The position numbers and the translations under genes are program-made. DNA of 64,000 bases from an uncultured bacterium (lineage in GTDB: Bacteria > Bacillota > Clostridia > Lachnospirales > Lachnospiraceae), in assembly GCA_947381965.1 (NCBI GenBank), contig CANCXX010000025.1, positions 1 to 64,000 of the forward strand. The letters run 5' to 3'. Each line of letters starts with the position of its first letter. Within the stretch, counting starts at the first letter, position 1. Shown here piece after piece: positions 17,311-26,190 of the stretch. The notes under the pieces were generated by a model. The model was not told where the DNA came from and made no database searches. It worked only from the letters and a program-made list of their open reading frames with translations.

Positions 17311-17342
17311 TTATCCTCCCGCATATTCAGGGCAGCGCCCTT
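17311..17342 (-). repeat. Hairpin plus Shine-Dalgarno element, copy F (divergent)
   Basis: On the minus strand GGGCGCTGCCC forms a small hairpin, followed by TGAATATGCGGGAGGATAA and then the GTG start of the sugar phosphotransferase gene. Compare copies A and B. Confidence 0.4.
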
Positions 17343-17348
17343 TTTGCT

Positions 17349-18107
17349 TTATATTCTTCTGGCAGCCGCCCGGAATGCCCAGAAAACCAGGTTATAACAG
17401 CTATACCAAAAAGAAAGGTTTTCCTGTCTGCGGTACAGGTTCCATATTCTTCTTACAGCCTCAAGCTTATTGGAAGATAAAGACCTGGGAGGCCTTCTGT
17501 AAATGGCAAGCGCCTCATCCAGCCCATAGGCTTCAAATCCATGCCTGAGCAGCTTCCACCAGGTAGCGGTATCTTCACTTTTTACCACCGGCATCTGTAT
17601 CAGCTCCCGTCCCGTCTTTTCCGTGTCAAGAAGCACGGTTGTGGTAAAAATCACTGTCCGGGATAAAGCTCTGTGATAAGTAAGCACCGGGGGAACATGA
17701 ACAATCTTTCCCGTTCCTCTTCCGTTGGCGTCTCCAAATTCATAAGCGGTAAACACAAAGGCTGCCTGATGGTCCTCCATAAATGCCAGCTCCTTTTCCA
17801 GCTTATCCGGCTTCCAGATATCATCTGCATCAAGGAAAGCCACATAACGGCCCTTCGCCGCCGCAATTCCTGTATTTCTTGCCCTCGCCGCCCCTTCATT
17901 GAGAGGCTTCTTAATCAGGCGGACCCTTTCCTCCCTGATACAACTCTCTATCTTTTTTACGCTGTCGTCAGAAGATGCGTCATCCACCAGTATCAGCTCC
18001 CAGTTTCCAAAGGTCTGGGCGCACACCATTGCAATCGTTTCTTCTATATAAGCGCCTGCATTATATACCGGCACAATAATGCTTACAAGGGCATCCTGCT
18101 TTTTCAT
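17349..18107 (-). CDS. Glycosyltransferase family 2
   Basis: A 252-residue GT-A enzyme with VSIIVPVYNAGAYIEETI, LILVDDASSDDSV, the arginine/asparagine pair in GAARARNTGIAAAKG and the metal site LDADDIW. C-terminal tryptophan/tyrosine-rich helices (RRIWNLYRRQENLSFWYSCYN) suggest membrane contact. It is the second gene after the locus A promoter. It starts directly after the stop codon of the GtrB-like gene (no gap), so the two are coupled. It is likely an early sugar transfer in repeat-unit assembly. Confidence 0.88.
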   Translation of the reverse strand: MKKQDALVSIIVPVYNAGAYIEETIAMVCAQTFGNWELILVDDASSDDSVKKIESCIREERVRLIKKPLNEGAARARNTGIAAAKGRYVAFLDADDIWKPDKLEKELAFMEDHQAAFVFTAYEFGDANGRGTGKIVHVPPVLTYHRALSRTVIFTTTVLLDTEKTGRELIQMPVVKSEDTATWWKLLRHGFEAYGLDEALAIYRRPPRSLSSNKLEAVRRIWNLYRRQENLSFWYSCYNLVFWAFRAAARRI

Positions 18108-19037
18108 CTAAATTTCCTCTTTCACAAGATAGATTGGCCTTCTTTTTACTTCCATATACGTTTTGGCCAGATATTGTCCCACAATTCCCAGACAAAAAAG
18201 CTGTACGCCGCTGATTAGTGAAATAATACACACCAGCGACGGCCACCCGGAAGTAGGATCGCCAAACAGCGCTTTTCTTACAATCGTAAAAATAATCAGC
18301 GCAAAGGCTGCAAGACAGAATAATACGCCCATAAACGCGGCAAAGGCCAAAGGCGCTGTGGAAAAAGCCGTGATACCGTCCAGCGAATAAAGAAAAAGCT
18401 TCCAGAAAGACCATTTCGTCTCTCCCTTTTTCCGCTCTATATTTTCAAATTCCAGCCACTTGGTTTCAAACCCAACCCAGCCAAAAATCCCCTTGCTGAA
18501 CCGGTTATACTCCGGCATGGAAAGAATGGCTTCCACCACCTGTCTGGTCATCAGCCGGTAATCCCTTGCCCCATCCATAATTTCCGTCCGGGAAATCTTT
18601 TTCATAAGACGGTAAAACATTCTGGCAAAAAAAGACCGGATGGGCGGCTCTCCCTTCCGAGTTACCCGTCTGGTAGCCACCGAATCATATCCCTGTTCCA
18701 GATATTCATACATTTCCGGCAGAATCGACGGAGGGTCCTGTAAATCAGCGTCCAGAAAGACCACATAATCCCCCTTTGCCTTTTCCAGCCCTGCATAAAT
18801 CGCCGCCTCCTTGCCAAAATTTCTTGAGAAAGAAAGCAAATGCACCCGCTTGTCCGCCTGGCACAATTTCTTTATCTCATCTACCGTATGGTCTTTGGAT
18901 CCATCATCAATATACCATAACTCCAGCTCCACTTCTTTTTCCAGAAAATAAGCCTCATTCTTAATAAATTCCCAATAAAAGTCGGCAATATTCTCTTCCT
19001 CATTATAACAGGGAACCACCGCACTAAGCAATTTCAT
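18108..19037 (-). CDS. GtrB/DPM1-like polyprenyl-phosphate glycosyltransferase
   Basis: A 309-residue protein with a DPM1-type GT2 domain: VVPCYNEEENI, WYIDDGSKDHT, SRNFGKEAAIYAGLEKAKGD and VFLDADLQDPP. It ends with two C-terminal membrane helices (about 230-250 and 262-285), the architecture of GtrB/YkoT bactoprenol glucosyltransferases. Such enzymes make undecaprenyl-phosphate-linked glucose or a related sugar, which a GT-C enzyme then uses outside the membrane; the GT-C gene at 3858-5630 in the same operon is a plausible partner. GAGAGG lies 8 nt before the ATG. It is the first gene after the locus A promoter. Confidence 0.88.
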   Translation of the reverse strand: MKLLSAVVPCYNEEENIADFYWEFIKNEAYFLEKEVELELWYIDDGSKDHTVDEIKKLCQADKRVHLLSFSRNFGKEAAIYAGLEKAKGDYVVFLDADLQDPPSILPEMYEYLEQGYDSVATRRVTRKGEPPIRSFFARMFYRLMKKISRTEIMDGARDYRLMTRQVVEAILSMPEYNRFSKGIFGWVGFETKWLEFENIERKKGETKWSFWKLFLYSLDGITAFSTAPLAFAAFMGVLFCLAAFALIIFTIVRKALFGDPTSGWPSLVCIISLISGVQLFCLGIVGQYLAKTYMEVKRRPIYLVKEEI

Positions 19038-19128
19038 TACGAAAACCTCTCATTTTTCATTGTCTGGCTGCTTTCACTGTATTAAAAAGCTGTCTGCAAA
19101 CGCATAGACAAACTGTGTACCAGTATTT

Positions 19129-19157
19129 ATTCTAACACACAAGAATAAATATCACAA
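19129..19157 (-). promoter_or_regulatory. Promoter of polysaccharide locus A
   Basis: On the minus strand a -35 box TTGTGA (19152-19157) and a -10 box TAGAAT (19129-19134) are 17 nt apart, and TG one base before the -10 box makes it an extended -10. It lies about 90 nt upstream of the first gene of the run, directly after the terminator of the LytTR gene. Confidence 0.5.
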
Positions 19158-19195
19158 CAAAAAGACTACCTGCATGGCTCTTCCACACAAGTAGT
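19155..19195 (-). terminator. Terminator of the first LytTR gene
   Basis: On the minus strand ACTACTTG and CAGGTAGT form a 7/8-bp stem around a 15-nt loop, followed by CTTTTTG. It would separate LytTR transcription from the locus A promoter. Confidence 0.5.
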
Positions 19196-19263
19196 TTTCC
19201 TCCTTCACTTTCATTTGATTCCTGCTATCTGCCCGTTTTGCGCCTCTCCTGACAGCAGATGTC

Positions 19264-19974
19264 TTACTCCAACAGCTTCATATGTATGTCACGCATCTTC
19301 TTCCGGTTTTCCTTGCTGATATACAAAGCTTCTCCCGTGTACATGACCAGCTCATTATAGTGATACTCTTTCACAAATTTCATATTTACCAGAAAAGACT
19401 GGTGTATCCGCAGGAAACGTGTGGTTTTCTCTTCCAGCTTATCCTGCACATCCCCCAGCTTCCCATAAAAAGAATACTTCTTATCCACACAGACCGCATT
19501 CACATGCCTGCGCTCACTGTAAAAATAAACAATATCATTCAATCTCAAATTATACCGGGCCTTATTAACCACAAAAGTAAAAAGTTCAATATCCTGATAC
19601 CTTAATTTCATATAATCATCCAGCGTTTCCTCTATTTTAGCAGGGCTTATGGGCTTATGCAGGAAATGAAACGGGTGAAGATTATATGCTTCTTTATAAA
19701 AATCATCATGCCTTGAGATAAAAACAATGGACACAATATAGTCTGTTTCCCGTATTTTTGCCGCTATTTCCAGACCATTTACTTTTCCTTTTTCAATATC
19801 CAAAAACAAAAGATCAAACATTCCCTTTCTCTGGAACTCAGATAAAAGAGAGGGCCCATTCTGGAACCTTTTTACTTTCACATTGATTCCTGAATTAACA
19901 GCCCACACACTGATACACCACTCCAAATCTTCCGCATACCGCTTTTGTTCATCACATATCGCTATACTCAGCAT
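19264..19974 (-). CDS. LytTR-family response regulator (AgrA/ComE type)
   Basis: About 236 residues. The N-terminal receiver domain has the acidic pair IAICDEQ, the phosphorylatable aspartate in LLFLDIE (near residue 57) and a lysine in FLHKPIS. The C-terminal LytTR DNA-binding domain has IVYFYSERRHVNAV and FLRIHQSFLVNMKFV. Regulators of this class usually answer to HPK10-type sensor kinases in peptide quorum-sensing circuits, but no kinase, AgrB or AgrD is next to it. The ATG at 19974 is 8 nt after AGGGG; a GTG at 19983 is an alternative. It lies just upstream of locus A in the same direction, so that locus is a likely target. Confidence 0.85.
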   Translation of the reverse strand: MLSIAICDEQKRYAEDLEWCISVWAVNSGINVKVKRFQNGPSLLSEFQRKGMFDLLFLDIEKGKVNGLEIAAKIRETDYIVSIVFISRHDDFYKEAYNLHPFHFLHKPISPAKIEETLDDYMKLRYQDIELFTFVVNKARYNLRLNDIVYFYSERRHVNAVCVDKKYSFYGKLGDVQDKLEEKTTRFLRIHQSFLVNMKFVKEYHYNELVMYTGEALYISKENRKKMRDIHMKLLE

Positions 19975-20078
19975 CCCTGCCACCCCTTATCTTTTGTGCA
20001 TGTCAATTTTTATACCCCTGCAGGTAATATTATTTATCATAAGGTGAGGCCGGTCCTTACGTAAACCACCTAATAGGG

Positions 20079-20119
20079 AAGCCCGCAAGAACAATAATTC
20101 CTGCGGGCTTCCCCTTTTA
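20079..20119. terminator. Hairpin terminator after the XRE gene
   Basis: GGGAAGCCCGCA and TGCGGGCTTCCC form a 12-bp stem with one mismatch next to the loop, followed by CTTTT on the plus strand. On the minus strand it starts at the stop codon of the XRE gene but lacks a T-run there, so its direction of action is unclear. Confidence 0.55.
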
Positions 20120-20485
20120 TTCATTCCTATTTTCATCCAGTGTACGCTTAAGCATACTATACATATCATCCAGATTCCTCAAGAACACCGGAAGCACACG
20201 CATTTCTGCATCTGAAAAATCTTCGATAATCTCTGCCACCTCGTCACTGTATATGGATCTGCACCCTGCCTTCAGGCTGCCGCACAGCAGTTCATCCACA
20301 GAGCAGTTAAGCACATTGGCTATTGCCACCAGCTTTTCAAGTCCTACTCTGCTTCTTGCATTTTCAACATTACTTATATGTTGTGTTGAAAGATCTGCTA
20401 AAGATGCTAGCTCTGCCTGAGACATCCTCATTTCCTCCCTTTTCTTTTTTATCCTTATTCCCAGGTCTTTATAATCTACTTTCAA
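20117..20485 (-). CDS. XRE-family transcriptional regulator
   Basis: A 122-residue protein with a Cro/C1-type helix-turn-helix at residues 8-65: LGIRIKKKREEMRMSQAELASLADLSTQHISNVE-like spacing, with NALSNCSVDELL-type ending (VLNCSVDELL). The C-terminal 50 residues (EIIEDFSDAEMRVLPVFLRNLDDMYSMLKR) form a helical oligomerisation or sensing part. It lies between two LytTR response regulators, all on the minus strand, upstream of locus A. It is probably a repressor of its neighbours or of the polysaccharide genes. GGGAGGAT lies just before the ATG. Confidence 0.85.
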   Translation of the reverse strand: MKVDYKDLGIRIKKKREEMRMSQAELASLADLSTQHISNVENARSRVGLEKLVAIANVLNCSVDELLCGSLKAGCRSIYSDEVAEIIEDFSDAEMRVLPVFLRNLDDMYSMLKRTLDENRNE

Positions 20486-20819
20486 GCTGCATCCTCCCGT
20501 CTTTGGGCGTATATGAAAAATGCGTTACGGGAATCATTTTTCAGTCACGCTCTGGAATAAAAGTCCAAAAATTATTGTATAGAAAGAAGGTTCGTTCGAA
20601 AACCAACCGCCAAAATGATTTATCTAAACAATTATAGTTTTTCAATATTTTTACAAAATATTAATAATTTTAATCATGCTCCGGCACAGACAACAGGCAG
20701 GGAAAACCCTGCCCATACAAGAGAATTTATAGATTTCTTTTTCAGAACACTTATCATTATATACGCTTTCACCCATTGTTCCTTATTCTGTAACAAATAG
20801 TGCCTGTCAATGTAATTTT
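20486..20819. other. Intergenic region with XRE promoter
   Basis: 334 bp, strongly AT-rich in the middle (20630-20680). I see no convincing gene. A TACAAT-like -10 box for the XRE gene is readable on the minus strand near 20580, without a good -35 box. Confidence 0.4.
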
Positions 20820-21509
20820 TTACTCAATCACCCATTTTCTTTCCCTGCTTATTGGAAGCTCATGGCCATTGCGCATGGTTACAGACTTTGCATAGGACTG
20901 CTCAATCTGCCCATTGTTTACAAGGTAGGATTTGTGGATCCGCAAAAAACGGTTATTGTAGGCGGACAGTGTTTTTTCAAGCACATCCAGCTTTTCATAA
21001 AAAACATATTCTCTGCCATCCTCCATAAAAACCCGTATTCTCCGCTTATCACTTACAAAATAAAGCACTTCCCCCAGACAGATATTGAATGTCTTACGGT
21101 TATACCTGAAGGAAAAGCTTTCATACAAAAACCGCTGTTCCTCCAGTATATGGTCAAGCACCTCATAAACCTTCGGCTTTTTTGCAGGTTTTTCTATGTA
21201 CTGAAAAGGAAAAATCTCAAACATCTGGTTAAAATATCTCTTTTGGCCGGATACAAACACAATACTTACCAGCCGGTTCTGTTTCCGGATTCTTGCCGCC
21301 GTTTCCAGCCCGTTAATCCCGCTTAATTCAATATCCATAAAAACCGCCGCAAAATCCCCTGCATTCTCCAGGTCAAATAATATTTCCTCCCCACTTCCAA
21401 ACTTCATGATCTGAACATTCATATTTCTGATTAACGCCCAGCCTTCAATGCCCGCCGCAACTTCTTCCACACAGGCCTTTACATTGTCGCACACCCCAAT
21501 ACGCAACAT
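20820..21509 (-). CDS. LytTR-family response regulator, second copy
   Basis: 229 residues. The receiver domain has IGVCDNV, AVFMDIELSGINGLETA (phospho-acceptor Asp near residue 58) and YIEKPAK. The LytTR domain has VLYFVSDKRRIRVF, NRFLRIHKSYLVNNGQI and a C-terminal LPISRERK. It is organised like the regulator at 19264-19974 and both use the FLRIH(Q/K)S core, so they may be old paralogues. No sensor kinase gene lies nearby. It is divergent from nrdD, with about 375 bp between them. Confidence 0.85.
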   Translation of the reverse strand: MLRIGVCDNVKACVEEVAAGIEGWALIRNMNVQIMKFGSGEEILFDLENAGDFAAVFMDIELSGINGLETAARIRKQNRLVSIVFVSGQKRYFNQMFEIFPFQYIEKPAKKPKVYEVLDHILEEQRFLYESFSFRYNRKTFNICLGEVLYFVSDKRRIRVFMEDGREYVFYEKLDVLEKTLSAYNNRFLRIHKSYLVNNGQIEQSYAKSVTMRNGHELPISRERKWVIE

Positions 21510-21780
21510 AATATCACCACCTTTGTAACTTAATTCCTTATGCGGGAGAATCTGTCATAACACACCAGGCGCCTTCACTGTTACAAATCATTTCTCTCTG
21601 TTAATTATTTTAACATGCCCCCCGGCTGTTTTTCAACAAATCACCCAAATAAGGTTTTTCGGTATTTTTTGTCACAATTAACCATTAATCATAGTATAAC
21701 TGTCTTTTCAGTCGCCTCAAAACGGATAAAAATTACAATTATTTTATTTAATTTTTCTTCCGTTCTGTAACCTAACCTAC

Positions 21781-21808
21781 TTGATTATTTTTACGGGTAC
21801 GCTATAAT
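21781..21808 (+). promoter_or_regulatory. Promoter of nrdD-nrdG
   Basis: TTGATT (21781-21786) and TATAAT (21803-21808) are spaced by 16 nt. The leader contains an inverted repeat TACGCC/GGCGTA (21815-21836) and a sequence ACTACATATAGGTA (21840-21853) that partly resembles an NrdR box. NrdR control is likely from family knowledge but the box match is weak. Confidence 0.6.
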
Positions 21809-21884
21809 ACTAAATACGCCCCTTGAAGAAGGCGTACATACTACATATAGGTATACAGTAACAAAGCGGAAGGAGTTGTTTCAC

Positions 21885-24047
21885 ATGAATATTATCAAAA
21901 GAAGCGGAATTGAAGTCACTTTCGATGCGGTAAAAATAGAGGATGCTGTTAAAAAAGCCAACACAAGTGTTGAGGAAAACCAGCGTTTAAGCGATGGACA
22001 GATTGGCGTTGTTGTGGAAAACGTAACCCGTCTGTGCTCCAAACTAAAACACAGCCCCAACGTAGAAGAAATCCAGGATATGGTGGAAGAAGAAATCATG
22101 AAGCAGAAAACCTACAAGCTGGCGGCAAACTATATCACTTACCGTTACAAAAGAGAGCTGGTGCGCAAATCCAATTCCACAGATGAACAGATTTTATCTC
22201 TGTTAGAGTGCAACAATGAAGAAGTCCTGCAGGAAAATTCCAACAAAAACCCTATCGTCAACAGCGTGCAGCGGGACTATATGGCAGGGGAGGTCAGCAA
22301 AGACATCACCCGGCGTTTTCTCCTTCCTCCTGATATTGTGGACGCCCATGAGCAGGGGCTGATTCACTTTCATGATGCAGATTACTTTGCCCAGCACATG
22401 CACAACTGCTGTCTGGTAAACCTGGAGGATATGCTCCAAAACGGTACCATTATCAGTGAAACTATGATTGACAAGCCCCGGAGCTTTTCCACTGCCTGCA
22501 ACATCGCAACCCAGGCAATCGCCCAGATTGCCAGCTGTCAGTACGGCGGACAAAGTATCACTTTATCCCACATTGCCCCCTTTGTACAGGTAAGCAGGGA
22601 AAAATTCCAGGCTGAGGTACGTCAGGACCTGGAGGCCCAGGGAATGAACCCTTCCGATGACCTGGTTGCACGGCTGGCGGAAATGCGTGTTCTGCGGGAA
22701 ATCAAACAGGGAGTACAGATGATACAGTATCAGGTAATTACCCTGATGACCACCAACGGCCAGGCGCCTTTTGTTACCGTATTTATGTATCTGAATGAAG
22801 TGCCTGAAGGACAGACCAGAGATGACCTTGCGCTAATTATCAAAGAAATGCTCTTACAGCGAATTCAGGGCGTTAAAAATGAACAGGGCGTCTATATTAC
22901 GCCTGCTTTTCCAAAACTGATTTATGTTCTGGAAGAGGATAATATTGAAGAGGGAACCCCTTATTGGGAACTGACCAGGCTTGCTGCGAAATGCACCGCC
23001 AAGCGCATGGTTCCTGACTATATTTCCGAAAAAATTATTAAAAAATTAAAAGACGGCAACTGTTACCCTTGTATGGGCTGCCGCTCTTTTCTTACTGTTT
23101 ATAAAGATGAAACGGAACAATATAAATTTTACGGACGTTTTAATCAGGGCGTTGTCACCTTAAATCTTGTTGACATTGCCTGCTCCTGCGGCGGTGATAT
23201 GGAAAAATTCTGGCAGATTATGGAAGAACGCCTTACCCTTTGCAGACGCGCCCTTATGTGCCGCCACGAACGTCTGAAAGGAACCCCTTCCGATGTGGCG
23301 CCAATCTTATGGCAAAACGGCGCCCTGGCAAGGTTAAAAAAGGGGGAGACGATTGATAAGCTGCTTTACGGCGGCTACTCCACCATCTCCCTTGGCTATG
23401 CGGGATTGTGCGAGTGTGTCCGCTACATGACCGGAAAATCCCACACAGACCCGGAAGCAACGCCTTTTGCCCTAGAGATAATGCACCATTTAAATGACAC
23501 CTGTAAAAAATGGGAGGCGGAAACAAATATTTCCTTCAGCCTTTATGGGACGCCTTTGGAATCCACCACTTACAAGTTTTCCCGTTGTCTGCAGAAACGG
23601 TTTGGAATTATTCCCGGCGTCACTGACAAAAATTATATCACCAACAGCTACCATGTGCATGTAACTGAACCGATCAATGCCTTTGACAAGCTCACCTTTG
23701 AGTCCCAGTTTCAGGAGCTGTCGCCGGGAGGAGCCATCAGCTATGTGGAGGTGCCCAATTTACAGGATAATGTGGAAGCGGTACTGTCTGTTATGCAGCA
23801 TATTTATGACCATATTATGTATGCGGAGCTGAATACCAAAAGCGACTACTGTCAGGTCTGCGGATATACCGGGGAAATCAATATTATCTCAGACGTACAT
23901 GGAAAACTAATTTGGGAATGCCCTAAATGCAAAAATCAGGATCAGAGCAAAATGAATGTGGCAAGACGCACCTGCGGCTACATCGGAACCCAGTTCTGGA
24001 ATCAGGGGCGCACCCAGGAAATCAAAGAGCGCGTCATGCACTTATAA
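21885..24047 (+). CDS. nrdD: Anaerobic (class III) ribonucleoside-triphosphate reductase
   Basis: About 720 residues, the normal length of NrdD. Residues 1-95 form the ATP-cone (IIKRSGIEVTFDAVKIEDAVKKAN-type start), the allosteric domain. The catalytic barrel follows. The C-terminus has the zinc site CQVCGYTG ... CPKC and the glycyl-radical loop RRTCGYIG, with the radical glycine near residue 698. The enzyme reduces ribonucleotides to deoxyribonucleotides without oxygen, using formate as reductant in known members. AAGGAG lies 9 nt before the ATG at 21885. The activase gene nrdG follows 35 bp downstream. Confidence 0.96.
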   Translation: MNIIKRSGIEVTFDAVKIEDAVKKANTSVEENQRLSDGQIGVVVENVTRLCSKLKHSPNVEEIQDMVEEEIMKQKTYKLAANYITYRYKRELVRKSNSTDEQILSLLECNNEEVLQENSNKNPIVNSVQRDYMAGEVSKDITRRFLLPPDIVDAHEQGLIHFHDADYFAQHMHNCCLVNLEDMLQNGTIISETMIDKPRSFSTACNIATQAIAQIASCQYGGQSITLSHIAPFVQVSREKFQAEVRQDLEAQGMNPSDDLVARLAEMRVLREIKQGVQMIQYQVITLMTTNGQAPFVTVFMYLNEVPEGQTRDDLALIIKEMLLQRIQGVKNEQGVYITPAFPKLIYVLEEDNIEEGTPYWELTRLAAKCTAKRMVPDYISEKIIKKLKDGNCYPCMGCRSFLTVYKDETEQYKFYGRFNQGVVTLNLVDIACSCGGDMEKFWQIMEERLTLCRRALMCRHERLKGTPSDVAPILWQNGALARLKKGETIDKLLYGGYSTISLGYAGLCECVRYMTGKSHTDPEATPFALEIMHHLNDTCKKWEAETNISFSLYGTPLESTTYKFSRCLQKRFGIIPGVTDKNYITNSYHVHVTEPINAFDKLTFESQFQELSPGGAISYVEVPNLQDNVEAVLSVMQHIYDHIMYAELNTKSDYCQVCGYTGEINIISDVHGKLIWECPKCKNQDQSKMNVARRTCGYIGTQFWNQGRTQEIKERVMHL

Positions 24048-24082
24048 AACACCGGAATCTGGGGCAGGAATGGGGAAAAGTT

Positions 24083-24592
24083 ATGAAATACGCCAACATC
24101 AAATATTACGACGTATCCAATGGTCTGGGGGTGAGAACCAGCCTGTTTGTATCAGGCTGCACCCACAGGTGCAAAGGATGTTTTAACGAAATGGCATGGG
24201 ATTTTGATTACGGAGAAGAATTTACGGAAGAAACCATGGAAACCATCTTAAAGTCCTTAGAACCGAAATATATCAGCGGCCTGTCCCTTTTGGGCGGAGA
24301 GCCTATGGAGCTCTCCAACCAGAGGGCGCTTGTGCCATTGCTTTGCCAGTGCAAGGAGCGGTTTCCGCAGAAGAATATCTGGTGTTACACAGGATACACT
24401 TACGAGTCTGATCTTTTAGATCCAAAAGGCCGCGCCCACTGTGAAGTCACAGATGAAATGCTGCGTTATATTGATATTCTGGTGGATGGAGAATTTGACC
24501 AGGATCTCTATGATATCAGTCTGAAATTCCGTGGGAGCAAAAACCAGCGTATTCTCCAAATTCAAAAAGAAGGATGCCCGCATCTTTTATAG
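24083..24592 (+). CDS. nrdG: Anaerobic ribonucleotide reductase activating protein
   Basis: About 169 residues. It contains the radical SAM motif CTHRCKGC (the CxxxCxxC that binds the [4Fe-4S] cluster), the GGE motif in SLLGGEPM and the C-terminal LKFRGSKNQR typical of NrdG. It cleaves S-adenosylmethionine to place the glycyl radical on NrdD. The start at 24083 has GGGG upstream; a much longer in-frame reading inside nrdD is not credible. The last 31 bp overlap, in convergent orientation, the 3' end of the ABC permease gene. Confidence 0.95.
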   Translation: MKYANIKYYDVSNGLGVRTSLFVSGCTHRCKGCFNEMAWDFDYGEEFTEETMETILKSLEPKYISGLSLLGGEPMELSNQRALVPLLCQCKERFPQKNIWCYTGYTYESDLLDPKGRAHCEVTDEMLRYIDILVDGEFDQDLYDISLKFRGSKNQRILQIQKEGCPHLL

Positions 24593-25260
24593 GCATATCC
24601 AAAACACAAAAAAGCTGCCAGCATATTGAATCCAATTACAAAAACATTTTCAAAGCTTACCCTTAAATGCTCCACCTGTCCTATTAACATATTAATCTGC
24701 TGGGAATAGGCTGCCCTTGCAACCTGCTCTATGGTTTCATTAAAGGCTGCAAGCATGGGAAGGAACGCAAACACCAGCATCACCGGCACTGTCAGGGAAG
24801 TGGCCATCATCTGACTTGTACTTGCGGTTCCAATGGCAGCGCCTATCAGCATGGAAACCAAAACTCCCATTGCCATTATACCCAGAAAAGCAGCCCCGGC
24901 GGTTCCTTTATAGTCTCCCGTCACTCCAAACACCAAAGCGCCCAGCATACAGGCCATCCAGATATAAATTCCGATTCCTGCAAAATATTCCCAGGGCTTT
25001 ACCCCTGACATCATAAGCGCTTTCAGGGTGTTTTTTTCCTTTTCTTCTGCAATAACCGCCGCCATGCTAACCAGCGGCGCCATACCGATATACATGGAGG
25101 CAAACAGATTTACAAAATAATTTTCCGGCATGCTAGGAATGCTGACTGCATTTTTCATAATTATAGCCAGTACCGGAAACATTACAAACTGTATCAATAT
25201 TTCCTTGTTTTTTAACGTATCCTTAATTTGCTTGCGCAAAATAGCGGTCATATTTCTCAT
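24562..25260 (-). CDS. ABC-2 type transporter permease
   Basis: A 232-residue membrane protein with a first helix near residues 22-40, then about five more in the second half. The segment AEEKEKNTLKALMMSGVKPWEYF is the amphipathic coupling region of ABC-2 permeases. It is the permease half of an exporter whose ATPase is encoded immediately upstream (the stop codon of that gene directly precedes this ATG). Its size suggests it works as a homodimer. The substrate is unknown; the upstream LytTR/DUF3021 pair suggests a peptide or drug-responsive system. Its 3' end overlaps nrdG antisense by 31 bp. Confidence 0.85.
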   Translation of the reverse strand: MRNMTAILRKQIKDTLKNKEILIQFVMFPVLAIIMKNAVSIPSMPENYFVNLFASMYIGMAPLVSMAAVIAEEKEKNTLKALMMSGVKPWEYFAGIGIYIWMACMLGALVFGVTGDYKGTAGAAFLGIMAMGVLVSMLIGAAIGTASTSQMMATSLTVPVMLVFAFLPMLAAFNETIEQVARAAYSQQINMLIGQVEHLRVSFENVFVIGFNMLAAFLCFGYAYKRCGHPSF

Positions 25261-26190
25261 TTATTCAAATCTCCTTCCTGTCAGCTCCATAAACACCGTT
25301 TCCAGATTTGGCTCTGTGGAGTGGATTGTCTCCACCATTTCAGCCGCCAGATAATCCCTTATGGTATCTGCTGCCCTTTTGTCGTTTGCCAGACAAAGAC
25401 AGGTTCCATCATAGAGCCTTATATGCAGCTGATTCTGATGATTATATTTACGGCATATTTCCTTTGGTTCTCCATATTCTACAATTTTTCCTTCATTAAG
25501 CAGCGCCACATGGTCACATATCTTATAAGCTTCCTCCATATTATGGGTAGTCAGAAATACTGCCGCTCCCCTTTTCTGCTCCTTTTGTATCAGCTCATGA
25601 ATCCGGGCTGCTGTTGCCGGATCCAGGCCGCTGGAGGGTTCGTCAAGAAAAAGGATTTCCGGCTCATGCAGAACCGCTCTCGCCAAAGACAGTCTCCCCC
25701 TCATTCCCTTTGACAGCTTTGCCACAGGCCGCTTTTTACATTCCCCCAGTCCTGCTCTTTCCAGCACTTCGTCAATCTTATCATCCAAAACGCCATAAAT
25801 TCTTGCAAACAGCTTCAGATTATCGTAGCAGGACAGTCTCTCGTACAAACCTGAATCCTCCATCATCATCCCAAGTCTTTGCACCGTATTCCCCATTCTT
25901 CTAACGTCTTTTCCCAAAAGCGCCGCTTCCCCTGCCGTCTGTTTCAGCTGCCCGGTCAGTATTTTAATCAGCGTAGTCTTTCCTGCGCCTGAAGGACCCA
26001 GAAGTCCAAAAATTTCTCCCGGACAGATTGCAAGATCAATCCCTTTTAACACTTCCCGCTCTCCGAACCTTTGTACAATGCCAGATGCCTTTATCACATA
26101 ATTTTCTCTCAGGCTTACACTGCCGCTTTGACAGTTTCCCAGTATTTTGCCATTCCTGCTTAAAACGGCGGTGCCGCCCTTTTTCTTCAT
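25261..26190 (-). CDS. ABC transporter ATP-binding protein
   Basis: About 309 residues. Walker A GPSGAGKTT, Q-loop region GMMMEDSGLYERLS, signature LSKGMRGRLSLARAV, Walker B ILFLDEPSSGLD and the switch histidine in FLTTHNMEEA are all present. The C-terminal 70 residues form the extension common in drug/lantibiotic-type exporters. It powers the ABC-2 permease encoded directly downstream. The ATG at 26190 overlaps the stop of the DUF3021 gene as ATGA, so the two are translationally coupled. Confidence 0.93.
   Translation of the reverse strand: MKKKGGTAVLSRNGKILGNCQSGSVSLRENYVIKASGIVQRFGEREVLKGIDLAICPGEIFGLLGPSGAGKTTLIKILTGQLKQTAGEAALLGKDVRRMGNTVQRLGMMMEDSGLYERLSCYDNLKLFARIYGVLDDKIDEVLERAGLGECKKRPVAKLSKGMRGRLSLARAVLHEPEILFLDEPSSGLDPATAARIHELIQKEQKRGAAVFLTTHNMEEAYKICDHVALLNEGKIVEYGEPKEICRKYNHQNQLHIRLYDGTCLCLANDKRAADTIRDYLAAEMVETIHSTEPNLETVFMELTGRRFE

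Noticed and set aside
20615..20800. A 61-residue plus-strand reading frame between XRE and LytTR genes, considered as a signal peptide gene (AgrD-like).
   Set aside because: No leader, no conserved Cys-containing core region of the AgrD type and no AgrB gene nearby; base composition looks like non-coding AT-rich DNA.
21839..21854. A definite NrdR box before nrdD.
   Set aside because: Only one half-convincing copy; the second box expected at 3-4 helical turns is weak, so it is mentioned only as a possibility with the promoter.
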